5,987 nt of DNA from an uncultured Phycisphaerales bacterium (GCA_937879825.1 CALFMQ010000395.1:1-5987); one strand, 5' to 3'. Numbered from the stretch's first letter, positions 1 through 5,913 are shown. The notes: generated from the sequence alone by a model not told the origin. Numbers and translations: made by a program.

Positions 1-227
1 ATCCGCTGCATCCGCGCCACCGCTTCCGCCGTCGCCACGATCGCGTCGCTCGGCATCCGCCCCGTCTCGATCAGCCCCGCGCCGAGCCGCGTCACCGCCT
101 TCTCGTCATCCAGCACGCGATACCCGCCATCATCGCGCGCCTCCGCGACCATCAATCGGATGCTGTTCGTCCCGACGTCAATCGCCGCCAGACGCGCCAG
201 CCCATGCGTGCCGTTGAGTTCGCTCAT
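1..227 (-). CDS. Ppx/GppA-family phosphatase, N-terminal part (runs off the left edge)
   Basis: This is the first 75 codons of an exopolyphosphatase / guanosine pentaphosphate phosphatase family protein. These enzymes have the ASKHA (actin/Hsp70-like) fold and release phosphate from polyphosphate or pppGpp in the cytoplasm. Residues 13-29 read AAIDVGTNSIRLMVAEA, the family's first phosphate-binding loop (D-x-G-T/S-N-S), followed by the expected stretch VTRLGAGLIETGRM around residues 45-58. The ATG overlaps the stop of the upstream CHAD gene as ATGA, and a weak GGGGA site lies 8 bases before it inside the CHAD C-terminus, so translational coupling is likely. Family members are usually 300-500 residues, so most of the gene lies outside the window. 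The family is clear. Whether it is Ppx, GppA or a fused form cannot be told from this fragment. Confidence 0.9.
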   Translation of the reverse strand, partial: MSELNGTHGLARLAAIDVGTNSIRLMVAEARDDGGYRVLDDEKAVTRLGAGLIETGRMPSDAIVATAEAVARMQR

Positions 228-1261
228 CCGCCCGTTCCCCGATCCTCAAGACTCCGACGCGCATCCGTGAGCGCAGCGTCCATCGCCGCGTCCAGATCCA
301 TCATCGGCCCGTTCGACCCGCCTGTCGAGCCGTTCCCGATGAGCCGGTCCACCGACCGCTTCCCCTCGCCCATCCACCACGACTGCGCCGCCTCGCCGCG
401 CTCCCGCCCCTCACGCTCAAGCCCATCGGCGAGCCGCTCCAGCCCATCCCGCAACGATCCGCCCCATCCCGACGCCGACGCATCCAGTTCCTCCGCGATC
501 CCGCGCACCCGCACCGCCAACTCCGTCGCGTCATTCGCGTGACCCAATCGCTCCTGGCACGCCGCGCACGCCTCGATCATCCCCCGCCACCCGCTCCACG
601 CGACGAACGACTCGAACAACTCCGCCTGGTACCGGAGCCGCTTGAGCGCGATCCGCAGCTCGTGAAGGTGCTCCGCGTCCAGCGCCCCCTCATTCCCGCG
701 CGCCCACACCTCCTCCAGCGCACCGCCCACGCGCTTCATCGCCCACTCAGTCAATCGCTCGCCCGCACCACCCGCATCGATCGAACGCACAACGCACTTC
801 GCCGCACGCCGATACCCGTCCGAGTCAAAACGCTTGCCCAGCCGACCGACGCGCTCGCGCCCCCGCGCCCGCTCGCCCGACAACCGGCTCATCACGAATC
901 CGATCGCCGCCGCCATCTCGCCATCGTCGCACACACGCAGCCGATCTCCCAGCGCCCGAAGGTCCACATCGCACGACCGCGCCTTTGACCCGCTCTTGCG
1001 CATCCGGTCAAGGTCGCCGCCGACGCGCTCCAGCGCTTCGCCGTCACCAATCAGATCTCCAAACGCGAGCAGCGCCGCCTGCGCGCGCCGCGTCGCAACA
1101 CGCATCCGGTGAATCGACTCCGCGTCGCCCGACGTACCCGCCCGCCTCAAAGACTTGGCCGCGCGCCGCAGCGACTCGCGCACCGACGCCCGCGCCGTCC
1201 GGGCCAGGTCGCCCGTCGGCCGATCATTCCGAGCCGAATCCTCCGCTCCGCGCTCCGCCAT
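224..1261 (-). CDS. CHAD domain protein (polyphosphate-binding helical domain)
   Basis: This 345-residue protein consists largely of a CHAD (conserved histidine alpha-helical) domain. Both half-repeats are visible: IHRMRVATRRAQAALLAF with His51, and HLHELRIALKRLRYQAELF with His198 and His200. They are followed by the typical CQERLGHANDA segment at about 236-246. CHAD domains form helical bundles whose basic faces bind polyphosphate, and family members localise to polyphosphate granules. No signal peptide or membrane segment is seen, so it should be cytoplasmic. The C-terminal 50 residues look like a non-conserved tail. It overlaps the Ppx/GppA start by four bases (ATGA), which supports a joint polyphosphate role. 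The start is uncertain: ATG at 1261 is used here, GTG at 1270 is in frame, and neither has a good Shine-Dalgarno site. Confidence 0.92.
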   Translation of the reverse strand: MAERGAEDSARNDRPTGDLARTARASVRESLRRAAKSLRRAGTSGDAESIHRMRVATRRAQAALLAFGDLIGDGEALERVGGDLDRMRKSGSKARSCDVDLRALGDRLRVCDDGEMAAAIGFVMSRLSGERARGRERVGRLGKRFDSDGYRRAAKCVVRSIDAGGAGERLTEWAMKRVGGALEEVWARGNEGALDAEHLHELRIALKRLRYQAELFESFVAWSGWRGMIEACAACQERLGHANDATELAVRVRGIAEELDASASGWGGSLRDGLERLADGLEREGRERGEAAQSWWMGEGKRSVDRLIGNGSTGGSNGPMMDLDAAMDAALTDARRSLEDRGTGG

Positions 1262-1270
1262 CGCTCGCAC

Positions 1271-1374
1271 ACCAAATGAGCCCGTGTTTGCACTGTAAAG
1301 ACGCGTCCCACCGACGCACCAGAATCATAGCCCGCCAAACGACGAATCAGAAGCGCAATTCCCCAACCGACTCG
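1271..1374 (-). promoter_or_regulatory. Possible promoter region for the CHAD-Ppx/GppA pair
   Basis: This is the 104-base gap between the 115-residue gene and the CHAD gene. Read on the minus strand it holds TATGAT (positions 1329-1324), five of six matches to a sigma-70 -10 box. The hexamer 17 bases upstream is TTCTGA, a poor -35. Transcription from it would leave a leader of about 45-55 bases. That leader contains a short dyad (GCGTC at 1303-1307 with GACGC at 1313-1317) and the palindrome GACGCGTC (1300-1307). The gap could equally be read through from the upstream genes. I infer a possible promoter from a single good hexamer, so confidence is low. Confidence 0.3.
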
Positions 1375-1722
1375 CTACAGCGCCACCACGCGCACAAAGT
1401 CCAGCACCGCGCCGATCCATTCCGCGCCGTTCCCCGCTCGCTCCATCCGCTCCCGGAGCACCCCCCGCGCCCGCTCGTGCGCATCCAGATCAACCTCGCC
1501 CCCATCCCCGAACCGGACCTCCCCTCCGATCGACATCAACCGCAAAATCGCCCCGCGGTCCTGCCCGAAACTCTCGAGCAGCCGCTCCTGCACCGCGATG
1601 CGCTGTTCCGCCTCCATCAGCGCCCGCAGACTCCCAACGATCAACGACCGCTCATCGTCCGTGAGCGTCACCCCGCCGCCGCCCGCCAGCCGCACACTCA
1701 AATCATGCACACGCTCATCCAT
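1375..1722 (-). CDS. Hypothetical 115-residue soluble protein, coupled to the upstream lipoprotein
   Basis: I do not recognise this protein. It starts MDERVHDLSVRLAGGGG and ends at TAG. The ATG at 1722 lies inside the last codons of the lipoprotein gene (8-base overlap, ATGGATGA). A clear GAGGAG Shine-Dalgarno site at 1735-1730 sits 7 bases before it, which fixes the start against a longer arginine-rich reading of the same frame. It has no signal peptide, no convincing membrane segment and no cysteine. Visible features are a Gly4 run at residues 14-17, a long, probably amphipathic helix at about 20-64 rich in Arg, Glu and Leu, a Gly/Asp turn-rich stretch at about 66-79, and a hydrophobic C-terminal helix at about 100-115. 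Tight coupling suggests it works with the lipoprotein, but the two would be in different compartments if the lipoprotein is exported. Confidence 0.75.
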   Translation of the reverse strand: MDERVHDLSVRLAGGGGVTLTDDERSLIVGSLRALMEAEQRIAVQERLLESFGQDRGAILRLMSIGGEVRFGDGGEVDLDAHERARGVLRERMERAGNGAEWIGAVLDFVRVVAL

Positions 1723-2446
1723 CGTTCCGCTCCTCAAACAGTCCCAGCACCCGCTCGAGCAACCGCGTCGCCGCCTCGCGCTGCGCCGGATCGTCCATCT
1801 CGCGCAACACCGCGCGCTCCCACAAACCGAGAATCGTCCGCTCCGCATACCCGCCGCGATCGCGCTCGAACGCGCCGAACTCCGCGATCGCACGCGCATT
1901 GGCGTCGGCGTCCTCCAGCAGCCGCGCAACCCCCGCAACATGCGCCGCGTACGCCTCCCGCAGCGCCGCCGCACCCGCGTCGTGCGTTGCCACCGCGCCC
2001 AGCCGCGCCAGCATCGCGTCCCGCGACGCCCCGCCATCGCTCATCCGCAACGAAAGCGAATAGTCCCGGATGAACGCCTCCGCCCGTGCCGGAGTCATCC
2101 GGCCGAGGCGCACCTCGTCCACGATCGCGCTCGCCGCCGACGCATCCGCCAGATCGCGCCCAAGCCGGCCCGTGTCCGCACCGAAATCCGCCGTGATGTA
2201 CCCGCGCGCCAGCATCTCCCGGTGCAAGCCGCCCAGAATCATCACCCGCCGCGCCGTCAGCGCACGCTCAAGCAAATCGCCCAGCAGCGCCAAGTCACCC
2301 GCGTACCGTTGCGACAGCGCCGTGATCGTCTGCTGCTGCGCACCCGCAACATCCCGCGCAGCGTCCGGCCCGACACACCCGCCCGCGACGAGCGCCATCC
2401 CCGCGACTCCGGCGCGCACCCGCGCGCCCGTCCATCGTCTTTGCAT
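1715..2446 (-). CDS. Putative lipoprotein of 243 residues, function unknown
   Basis: The protein begins with a basic n-region (Arg3, Arg4, Arg9, Arg11), a hydrophobic stretch AGVAGMALVAGG and Cys24, which fits a lipoprotein signal peptide. The lipobox VAGGC is slightly off consensus because Ala, not Leu/Val/Ile, is at -3. After Cys24 the chain is almost all helix-favouring and rich in Ala, Arg, Leu, Glu and Asp, with no further cysteine, so a helical-bundle periplasmic protein is plausible. I do not recognise the family. The ATG start is supported by a strong GGAGGTGA Shine-Dalgarno site six bases (counted from GGAGG) upstream. The gene lies 105 bases after the dihydrouridine synthase stop and overlaps the next gene by eight bases. 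That it is a real gene is well supported by the start signal and coupling; its function is unknown. Confidence 0.78.
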   Translation of the reverse strand: MQRRWTGARVRAGVAGMALVAGGCVGPDAARDVAGAQQQTITALSQRYAGDLALLGDLLERALTARRVMILGGLHREMLARGYITADFGADTGRLGRDLADASAASAIVDEVRLGRMTPARAEAFIRDYSLSLRMSDGGASRDAMLARLGAVATHDAGAAALREAYAAHVAGVARLLEDADANARAIAEFGAFERDRGGYAERTILGLWERAVLREMDDPAQREAATRLLERVLGLFEERNDG

Positions 2447-2449
2447 GAT

Positions 2450-2471
2450 TCACCTCCGGGTCATACCCGGA
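2450..2471 (-). promoter_or_regulatory. Strong Shine-Dalgarno site partly inside a 7-bp hairpin before the lipoprotein gene
   Basis: On the minus strand the leader reads TCCGGGT-ATG-ACCCGGA, a perfect 7-bp inverted repeat with a 3-base loop (2471-2455). The last three bases of its right arm are the GGA of the GGAGGTGA ribosome-binding site (2457-2450). If it folds in the mRNA, the hairpin would cover the 5' part of the Shine-Dalgarno site and could damp translation. The site and the dyad are seen directly. Regulation is inference. Confidence 0.5.
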
Positions 2472-2551
2472 CGCAACCATGCCCGCCGCCAAGCCGCCGG
2501 CAAACACCGCAGCCATCCTCGGCATAAACATGCGCACAACCGGGGCGCGTG

Positions 2552-3787
2552 TCACGCACCCGTGCGCACACCCGCTCCCGCATCGCACGGATAGAACGCA
2601 TCGATCGCGTCGAGCCACTCACCCGTCGTCGATACGCGGCACAGCCGCTCCTTCACCTCACCCGCCCGCGGGTGATGCTGCGAGAACTTGATCCCGAACT
2701 TCCGCATCAATCGCCCAGCAAGCCGCTCGCCGTTCAGCGCCACGCTCAACTCGAAGTGCTCGATCAGCACGCGCCGCTGCTCCGCCAGCGTCGGCTCCGT
2801 CGGCTCCACGCCCGCCATCATCTGCCGCGCGCTGCGGAACACCCAGGGGTCCCCGATACACCCCCGCGCCACGCTCACCGCGTGCACGCCCGTGTACGCG
2901 ATCATCCGGAAGATCTCCTCCGCGCTCCACACATCCCCCGAGCCGAAGATCAACCGGTCCGACCTCATCCGCACCAACTCGCGCAGGAAAGTCCACCGCG
3001 AAGGCCCGACGTACTTCTGCTCAACCGTCCGCCCGTGCACCGTCACCCACGCGTACCCCATCTCGTACGCCGCATCGAAGATGCGCATGAAGTTCCGCTC
3101 CGCCTCCGCCGAGTCGTCGCTCCCCCGCCGCATCTTCACTGTCGTCACCACATCACGCGGCAACGCGCCGCGCACCGCGCGCAGAATCTCGATCGCCCCC
3201 TCCGGCTCGCTCAACCAGTGCCCGCCCCGCGCCTTCTTGCTGATCTTCTTCACCGGGCACGCCAGGTTCACATCGATCGCGGCGAACCCGAACCCGTCCT
3301 CAGCCAACTCGGCGCGCACGCCCCCCGCCGTCGTCTGCTGCTCGTCGCGCATCCGCCGATACGACCGCGCGCCGCGCTTGCCCTGCTCAACCATCATCAC
3401 CGCCCCCGCCGCCATCTCGTCCGGATCGCTCCCCATGATCTGCCCCGCCAGCGGCGCATCCTCCGCGCCGCCCGGCACGTTCTCCGCCAGATCCCCGAGG
3501 TCCGCCTTCGCAAAGCCCCGCCCGCCGCACAACAAAGTCCGGTCCAGCAGCGCCTCGGTCACGCAATACGGGCACCCCTGCCGACGCGCCACCAGACGCA
3601 TCGCCGCATCCGAATACCCCGCGAGCCCCGCCTGGAAAAACGGCGCATCGAAGCCCGCCACCAGCGCCGGAACACGCGGGTCAACGCGGACCGACCGCGC
3701 CGCCGCCATCGCGTCGATCAACTCGCCGCCCGGCGCGATCCCGCGCTCGGGGGGCGTCGCGTTCCTGCTGTTGCTCTCGCAGCCCAT
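2552..3787 (-). CDS. tRNA-dihydrouridine synthase (Dus family)
   Basis: This is an FMN-dependent enzyme that reduces uridine in the tRNA D-loop to dihydrouridine in the cytoplasm. Numbered from the longest start, the family motifs appear in order: QAGLAGYSDAAMR (52-64) at the start of the TIM barrel; AGQIMGSDPDEM (114-125); IDVNLACPVKK (171-181) with catalytic Cys177; VTTVKMRRG (214-222) with Lys218; VTVHGRT (248-254) with His251; FGSGDVWS (281-288); and VSVARGCIGDPWVF (304-317), the FMN-phosphate loop. A helical C-terminal domain follows. Residues about 138-165 look like an insertion not present in typical Dus enzymes. The 411-residue length exceeds the usual 310-350. The start is unsettled: ATG at 3787 has no Shine-Dalgarno site and leaves 18 bases to the divergent gene, while ATG at 3709 (385 residues) would still include every motif. 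Confidence 0.95.
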   Translation of the reverse strand: MGCESNSRNATPPERGIAPGGELIDAMAAARSVRVDPRVPALVAGFDAPFFQAGLAGYSDAAMRLVARRQGCPYCVTEALLDRTLLCGGRGFAKADLGDLAENVPGGAEDAPLAGQIMGSDPDEMAAGAVMMVEQGKRGARSYRRMRDEQQTTAGGVRAELAEDGFGFAAIDVNLACPVKKISKKARGGHWLSEPEGAIEILRAVRGALPRDVVTTVKMRRGSDDSAEAERNFMRIFDAAYEMGYAWVTVHGRTVEQKYVGPSRWTFLRELVRMRSDRLIFGSGDVWSAEEIFRMIAYTGVHAVSVARGCIGDPWVFRSARQMMAGVEPTEPTLAEQRRVLIEHFELSVALNGERLAGRLMRKFGIKFSQHHPRAGEVKERLCRVSTTGEWLDAIDAFYPCDAGAGVRTGA

Positions 3788-3793
3788 CGACGC

Positions 3794-3798
3794 GAGGA
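3794..3798 (+). promoter_or_regulatory. Ribosome-binding site of the plus-strand lipoprotein
   Basis: GAGGA lies seven bases before the ATG at 3806. It decides the start of the lipoprotein against a far longer open frame that continues upstream as the antisense of the dihydrouridine synthase gene. Confidence 0.7.
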
Positions 3799-3805
3799 TA
3801 CGTCC

Positions 3806-4228
3806 ATGCGCACCCGGACTTCCATCATCCCCGCAACTTTCGCCGCAATCTCCACGCTCACCGCGTGCTCATCCACTAATCCGACCGGCGACTGGCCCAG
3901 CTACCCCGGGCACACCCAGTCCGTCGTCGATGTCCAGGTCTTCCGCGACGGGCCGACCCTCTCATTCACGAATACCAGCCCCGAGACCCTCGGCCCCGGG
4001 CGCCTCTGGATCAACGCGGCCTACTCCATCGACATCGACGCCGTCGCCCCCAACGCGAGCGCCTCGGTCGATCTCAATAGCTGCCGCAACGAGTTCGGCC
4101 AACCTTTCCGCGGCGGCGGCTTCTTCGCCACCGAGCGCCCCGACGATGTCGTCCTCGCGCAGATCGAAGACGCCTCCGGTTCGCTCACCGGGCTCCTCGT
4201 CGCGACGCGCCCCTCCGGCCTGAACTGA
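3806..4228 (+). CDS. Small putative lipoprotein (140 residues), function unknown
   Basis: The start MRTRTSIIPATFAAISTL-TAC is a classic lipoprotein signal peptide with lipobox LTAC and lipidated Cys21. Ser22 at +2 would favour outer-membrane sorting under the proteobacterial rule. After a short Ser/Thr/Pro/Gly linker (22-38), residues about 39-135 alternate polar and hydrophobic residues with frequent turns (VVDVQVFRDGPTLSFTN, LWINAAYSIDIDAV, VVLAQIED, LTGLLVATRP), which suggests a small beta-sandwich-like domain. One further cysteine is present, Cys93. I do not recognise the family. The gene is alone on its strand, divergent from the dihydrouridine synthase and convergent with the porin, and I see no clear promoter or terminator of its own. 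The signal peptide and Shine-Dalgarno site make the gene credible. Confidence 0.8.
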   Translation: MRTRTSIIPATFAAISTLTACSSTNPTGDWPSYPGHTQSVVDVQVFRDGPTLSFTNTSPETLGPGRLWINAAYSIDIDAVAPNASASVDLNSCRNEFGQPFRGGGFFATERPDDVVLAQIEDASGSLTGLLVATRPSGLN

Positions 4229-4241
4229 TCCGCGCAATCGC

Positions 4242-4278
4242 AAAAAAAGAACCGGCCCGCCCCGAAGGGCAGGCCGGT
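4242..4278 (-). terminator. Rho-independent terminator of the porin gene
   Basis: Read on the minus strand this is a 12-bp stem: ACCGGCC pairs with GGCCGGT, one U-G wobble continues it, then GCCC pairs with GGGC around a UUCG tetraloop closed by C-G. It is followed directly by TCTTTTTTTG. It begins 26 bases after the porin TAA. In the plus direction no U-run follows the stem, so it should not terminate the convergent lipoprotein transcript efficiently. Confidence 0.93.
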
Positions 4279-4304
4279 GTTGCATTCAGAGATTTCGCAG
4301 CGGC

Positions 4305-5627
4305 TTAGAAGAGCAGCTGGAACTGAAGGCGGATGCCGAACTCGTCCTCGTCGGAGTCGCCGAGGAAGCCGATGCCGGTCGAGGGCGAGGCGATGCTCGT
4401 GTCGGCCGGATCGTCGATGAACCACTGGAAGTCAGCGGTCAGCTTGGCGGCATGGCCGTGCATGTAGTAGTTCACACCAGCGGTGATGACGTTGAACGTG
4501 TCATCGCCGGCGCGATCGCTGTCGGGGAAGACGGCGTCATAGCGGCCGAAGATTTCCCAGTTGGTGTCGGGGATCATGATGCCGCCCTGAACGACGACGC
4601 CGTAGTCATCGAAGTCAGCGTCGGCACCGGCGATGCCGCCGATGTCCTCGAAGTCGGTGTAGCCACCGACGCCGGCGACGAACGCGTTCCAGCCGTCGCC
4701 CTCGAAGGAGAGGTCAGCGGTCCACGAGAGGTAGTTGTAGTCGCCGCCACCGAAGGAGTTACCCTCGGAGTCGCCGCCCTCGTAGTGGAGAGCCGCGCCG
4801 AGCATCCACGCCCAGTTGCTGCCCGAAGCGCTGGTGAAGTCCTTGAACTGGCTCCAGTCGCCCGCGAACTTGTACTGGAAGCGGCCGGTGAAGGCGTAGT
4901 CGGACTCGCCGCCGACGCCGCCGGCGGTGCCGACGGTGCCGAGGCCGCGATCGGTCGCGTAGTCAGAGTTATCCGAGCCGAAGCCGTCGGAGAACATAAG
5001 GGCGAGGTTCCAGTCGTCCTGCGAGTAGGAGAGCTCGATGCCCTGCGAGTAGTCCTGGTTGAAGATCTCGTTCATGTGCGAACGATCGACAGCCAGCTGC
5101 GAGGTGCTCGAGACGAGCTCCTCACGCATGAACGGGGCCTTGAACTGACCCCACTTCATGTCCCAGCCTTCCATGATCGGGGTCGAGACCCACGCGTCCT
5201 GGAGACCGGCGCCGCCGCCGTTGCGGTTGAACTCCCACTTCACCATGTAGTCAAACTCGTTGAACACGGTGCCGGTGAACCACAGCTTGGTGCGACGAGT
5301 CTGGAAGCCACCCTCCCAGTCCTCATCCGCCTGGCCGCCGAGGTCGTCGCCGAAGTTCACGAGGTAGCGGAACTGCAGCTGACCACCGATGCTCAGGCTG
5401 AAATCGCCGCCCGAGGACGCGAGGAAGAACTTCTTGCCATCGTGACCGGCGGTGCCGCCGGACTGGAGGAAGCTCGAACGCGTATCAGCGTCAGCGAGCA
5501 TCTCCGCAACAATCGCACGGACCTCGTCCGTATTCGTGTTGCTAACCGCCTCAGCGTTAGCAACGCCGAGCACACCGAAAGAAACGGCGGCACCGGCAAC
5601 CATGCTCAAGCACTTCGTCAGACTCAT
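4305..5627 (-). CDS. Outer-membrane porin, OprO/OprP-like beta-barrel family
   Basis: The 440-residue precursor has a Sec signal peptide (MSLTKCLSMVAGAAVSFGVL, cleavage probably after ANA at residue 25), a short helical segment (DEVRAIVAEMLADADTRSSF, 34-53), then a beta-barrel with alternating strands and Gly/Asp-rich turns to the end. Segments typical of the phosphate-selective porin O/P family are GGQLQFRYLV (81-90), FQTRRTKLWFTGTV (108-121), MKWGQFKAPFMREEL (157-171) and YSQGIELSYSQDDWNLALMFSDGF (193-216, in part). The last strand GIRLQFQLLF ends in Phe, the usual BAM assembly signal. The mature chain is very acidic, with about three times more Asp/Glu than Lys/Arg by hand count, so phosphate selectivity should not be assumed. 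The start at 5627 is set by AAGGAG eight bases upstream; an in-frame start at 5696 would put a polar stretch before the signal peptide. C-ending codons dominate, suggesting high expression. Confidence 0.92.
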   Translation of the reverse strand: MSLTKCLSMVAGAAVSFGVLGVANAEAVSNTNTDEVRAIVAEMLADADTRSSFLQSGGTAGHDGKKFFLASSGGDFSLSIGGQLQFRYLVNFGDDLGGQADEDWEGGFQTRRTKLWFTGTVFNEFDYMVKWEFNRNGGGAGLQDAWVSTPIMEGWDMKWGQFKAPFMREELVSSTSQLAVDRSHMNEIFNQDYSQGIELSYSQDDWNLALMFSDGFGSDNSDYATDRGLGTVGTAGGVGGESDYAFTGRFQYKFAGDWSQFKDFTSASGSNWAWMLGAALHYEGGDSEGNSFGGGDYNYLSWTADLSFEGDGWNAFVAGVGGYTDFEDIGGIAGADADFDDYGVVVQGGIMIPDTNWEIFGRYDAVFPDSDRAGDDTFNVITAGVNYYMHGHAAKLTADFQWFIDDPADTSIASPSTGIGFLGDSDEDEFGIRLQFQLLF

Positions 5628-5635
5628 GAGAGACT

Positions 5636-5641
5636 CTCCTT
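5636..5641 (-). promoter_or_regulatory. Ribosome-binding site that fixes the porin start
   Basis: AAGGAG on the minus strand lies eight bases before the ATG at 5627. Between them is the small odd dyad GAGAGTCTCTC (5638-5628), which could fold only as a 4-bp, 3-base-loop hairpin touching the site. Confidence 0.8.
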
Positions 5642-5699
5642 GCACATGTGTCGTGGCGTGTTCCGGCGGGCCATCCTCGTGCCAGTCACGCACCACTTG

Positions 5700-5713
5700 C
5701 TGTTTTCAAACAG
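5700..5713. repeat. 14-bp dyad CTGTTT-TC-AAACAG in the porin leader
   Basis: This is a perfect 6-bp inverted repeat with a 2-base centre, 73 bases upstream of the porin ATG. The centre is too short for a good RNA hairpin, so a protein-binding site on DNA is the better reading if it is functional. No regulator is identified. Confidence 0.35.
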
Positions 5714-5726
5714 TCCTTACTAGTTC

Positions 5727-5737
5727 TGGTCAGACCA
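5727..5737. repeat. 11-bp odd palindrome TGGTC-A-GACCA in the porin leader
   Basis: The arms are perfect 5-bp repeats around one central base. It lies 14 bases from the CTGTTT dyad. It is short enough to be chance in 360 bases, but it adds to the dense dyads of this leader. Confidence 0.2.
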
Positions 5738-5793
5738 TCCCGGTACAGACCCCGTCGCGCGGCCGCCCCACGACGGCGGTCGCTCCAAAGTGA

Positions 5794-5829
5794 GCAGTCG
5801 CTATCTTATCCACTCCGGATAGCGGCTGC
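5794..5829. repeat. 36-bp inverted repeat upstream of the porin
   Basis: Arms GCAGTCGCTATC (5794-5805) and GATAGCGGCTGC (5818-5829) match at 11 of 12 positions, the exception being a T/G pair, around a 12-base centre. No U-run follows on either strand, so it is not an intrinsic terminator. It covers the candidate -10 and most of the candidate -35 of the porin, so an operator or a structured leader element is possible. Confidence 0.55.
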
Positions 5830-5831
5830 AA
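5803..5831 (-). promoter_or_regulatory. Weak promoter candidate for the porin
   Basis: On the minus strand TTGCAG (5831-5826) and TAAGAT (5808-5803) are separated by exactly 17 bases. The match to sigma-70 boxes is partial: three of six in the -35 and four of six in the -10. It would give a leader of about 170 bases. It lies within the 36-bp inverted repeat. Sigma preferences of this organism are unknown to me. Confidence 0.3.
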
Positions 5832-5913
5832 ACAACTACGGGGTCAATCTTCGTCCGATCATCTCCACACCATGCACATTTACCGGGCCCTTCGACCCAA
5901 CTTTCTGATGATC

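Noticed and set aside
1303..1317. A GCGTC/GACGC hairpin before the CHAD gene as a terminator
   Set aside because: The stem is only 5 bp and is followed by only a short T-run (TCTTTAC), so it is too weak to call.
985..2073. A 362-codon Arg/Pro/Ala-rich plus-strand frame
   Set aside because: It is a GC-rich shadow opposite the CHAD, 115-residue and lipoprotein genes, with no start signal or recognisable domain.
2295..2531. A small minus-strand frame starting MFMPRMAAVFAGGLAAG, which looks like a membrane or signal segment
   Set aside because: It has no ribosome-binding site, overlaps the well-supported lipoprotein by about 150 bases, and becomes Arg/Gly/Cys-rich shadow sequence after residue about 35. 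The hydrophobic start is worth remembering only as a possible leader peptide.
2549..3805. A long plus-strand frame running in phase into the small lipoprotein
   Set aside because: It is Arg/Pro/His-rich antisense of the dihydrouridine synthase. The lipoprotein has its own ribosome-binding site and signal peptide starting at 3806.
5628..5696. An in-frame 23-residue N-terminal extension of the porin
   Set aside because: It would place a polar stretch before a complete signal peptide and ignores the AAGGAG site eight bases before 5627.
4452..5723. A 423-codon open frame on the plus strand across the porin
   Set aside because: It is the antisense shadow of the C-ending codons of the porin. It is Val/Ala/Gly/Asp/Glu-rich low-complexity sequence with no motif, and the opposite strand has a signal peptide, barrel strands and terminator.
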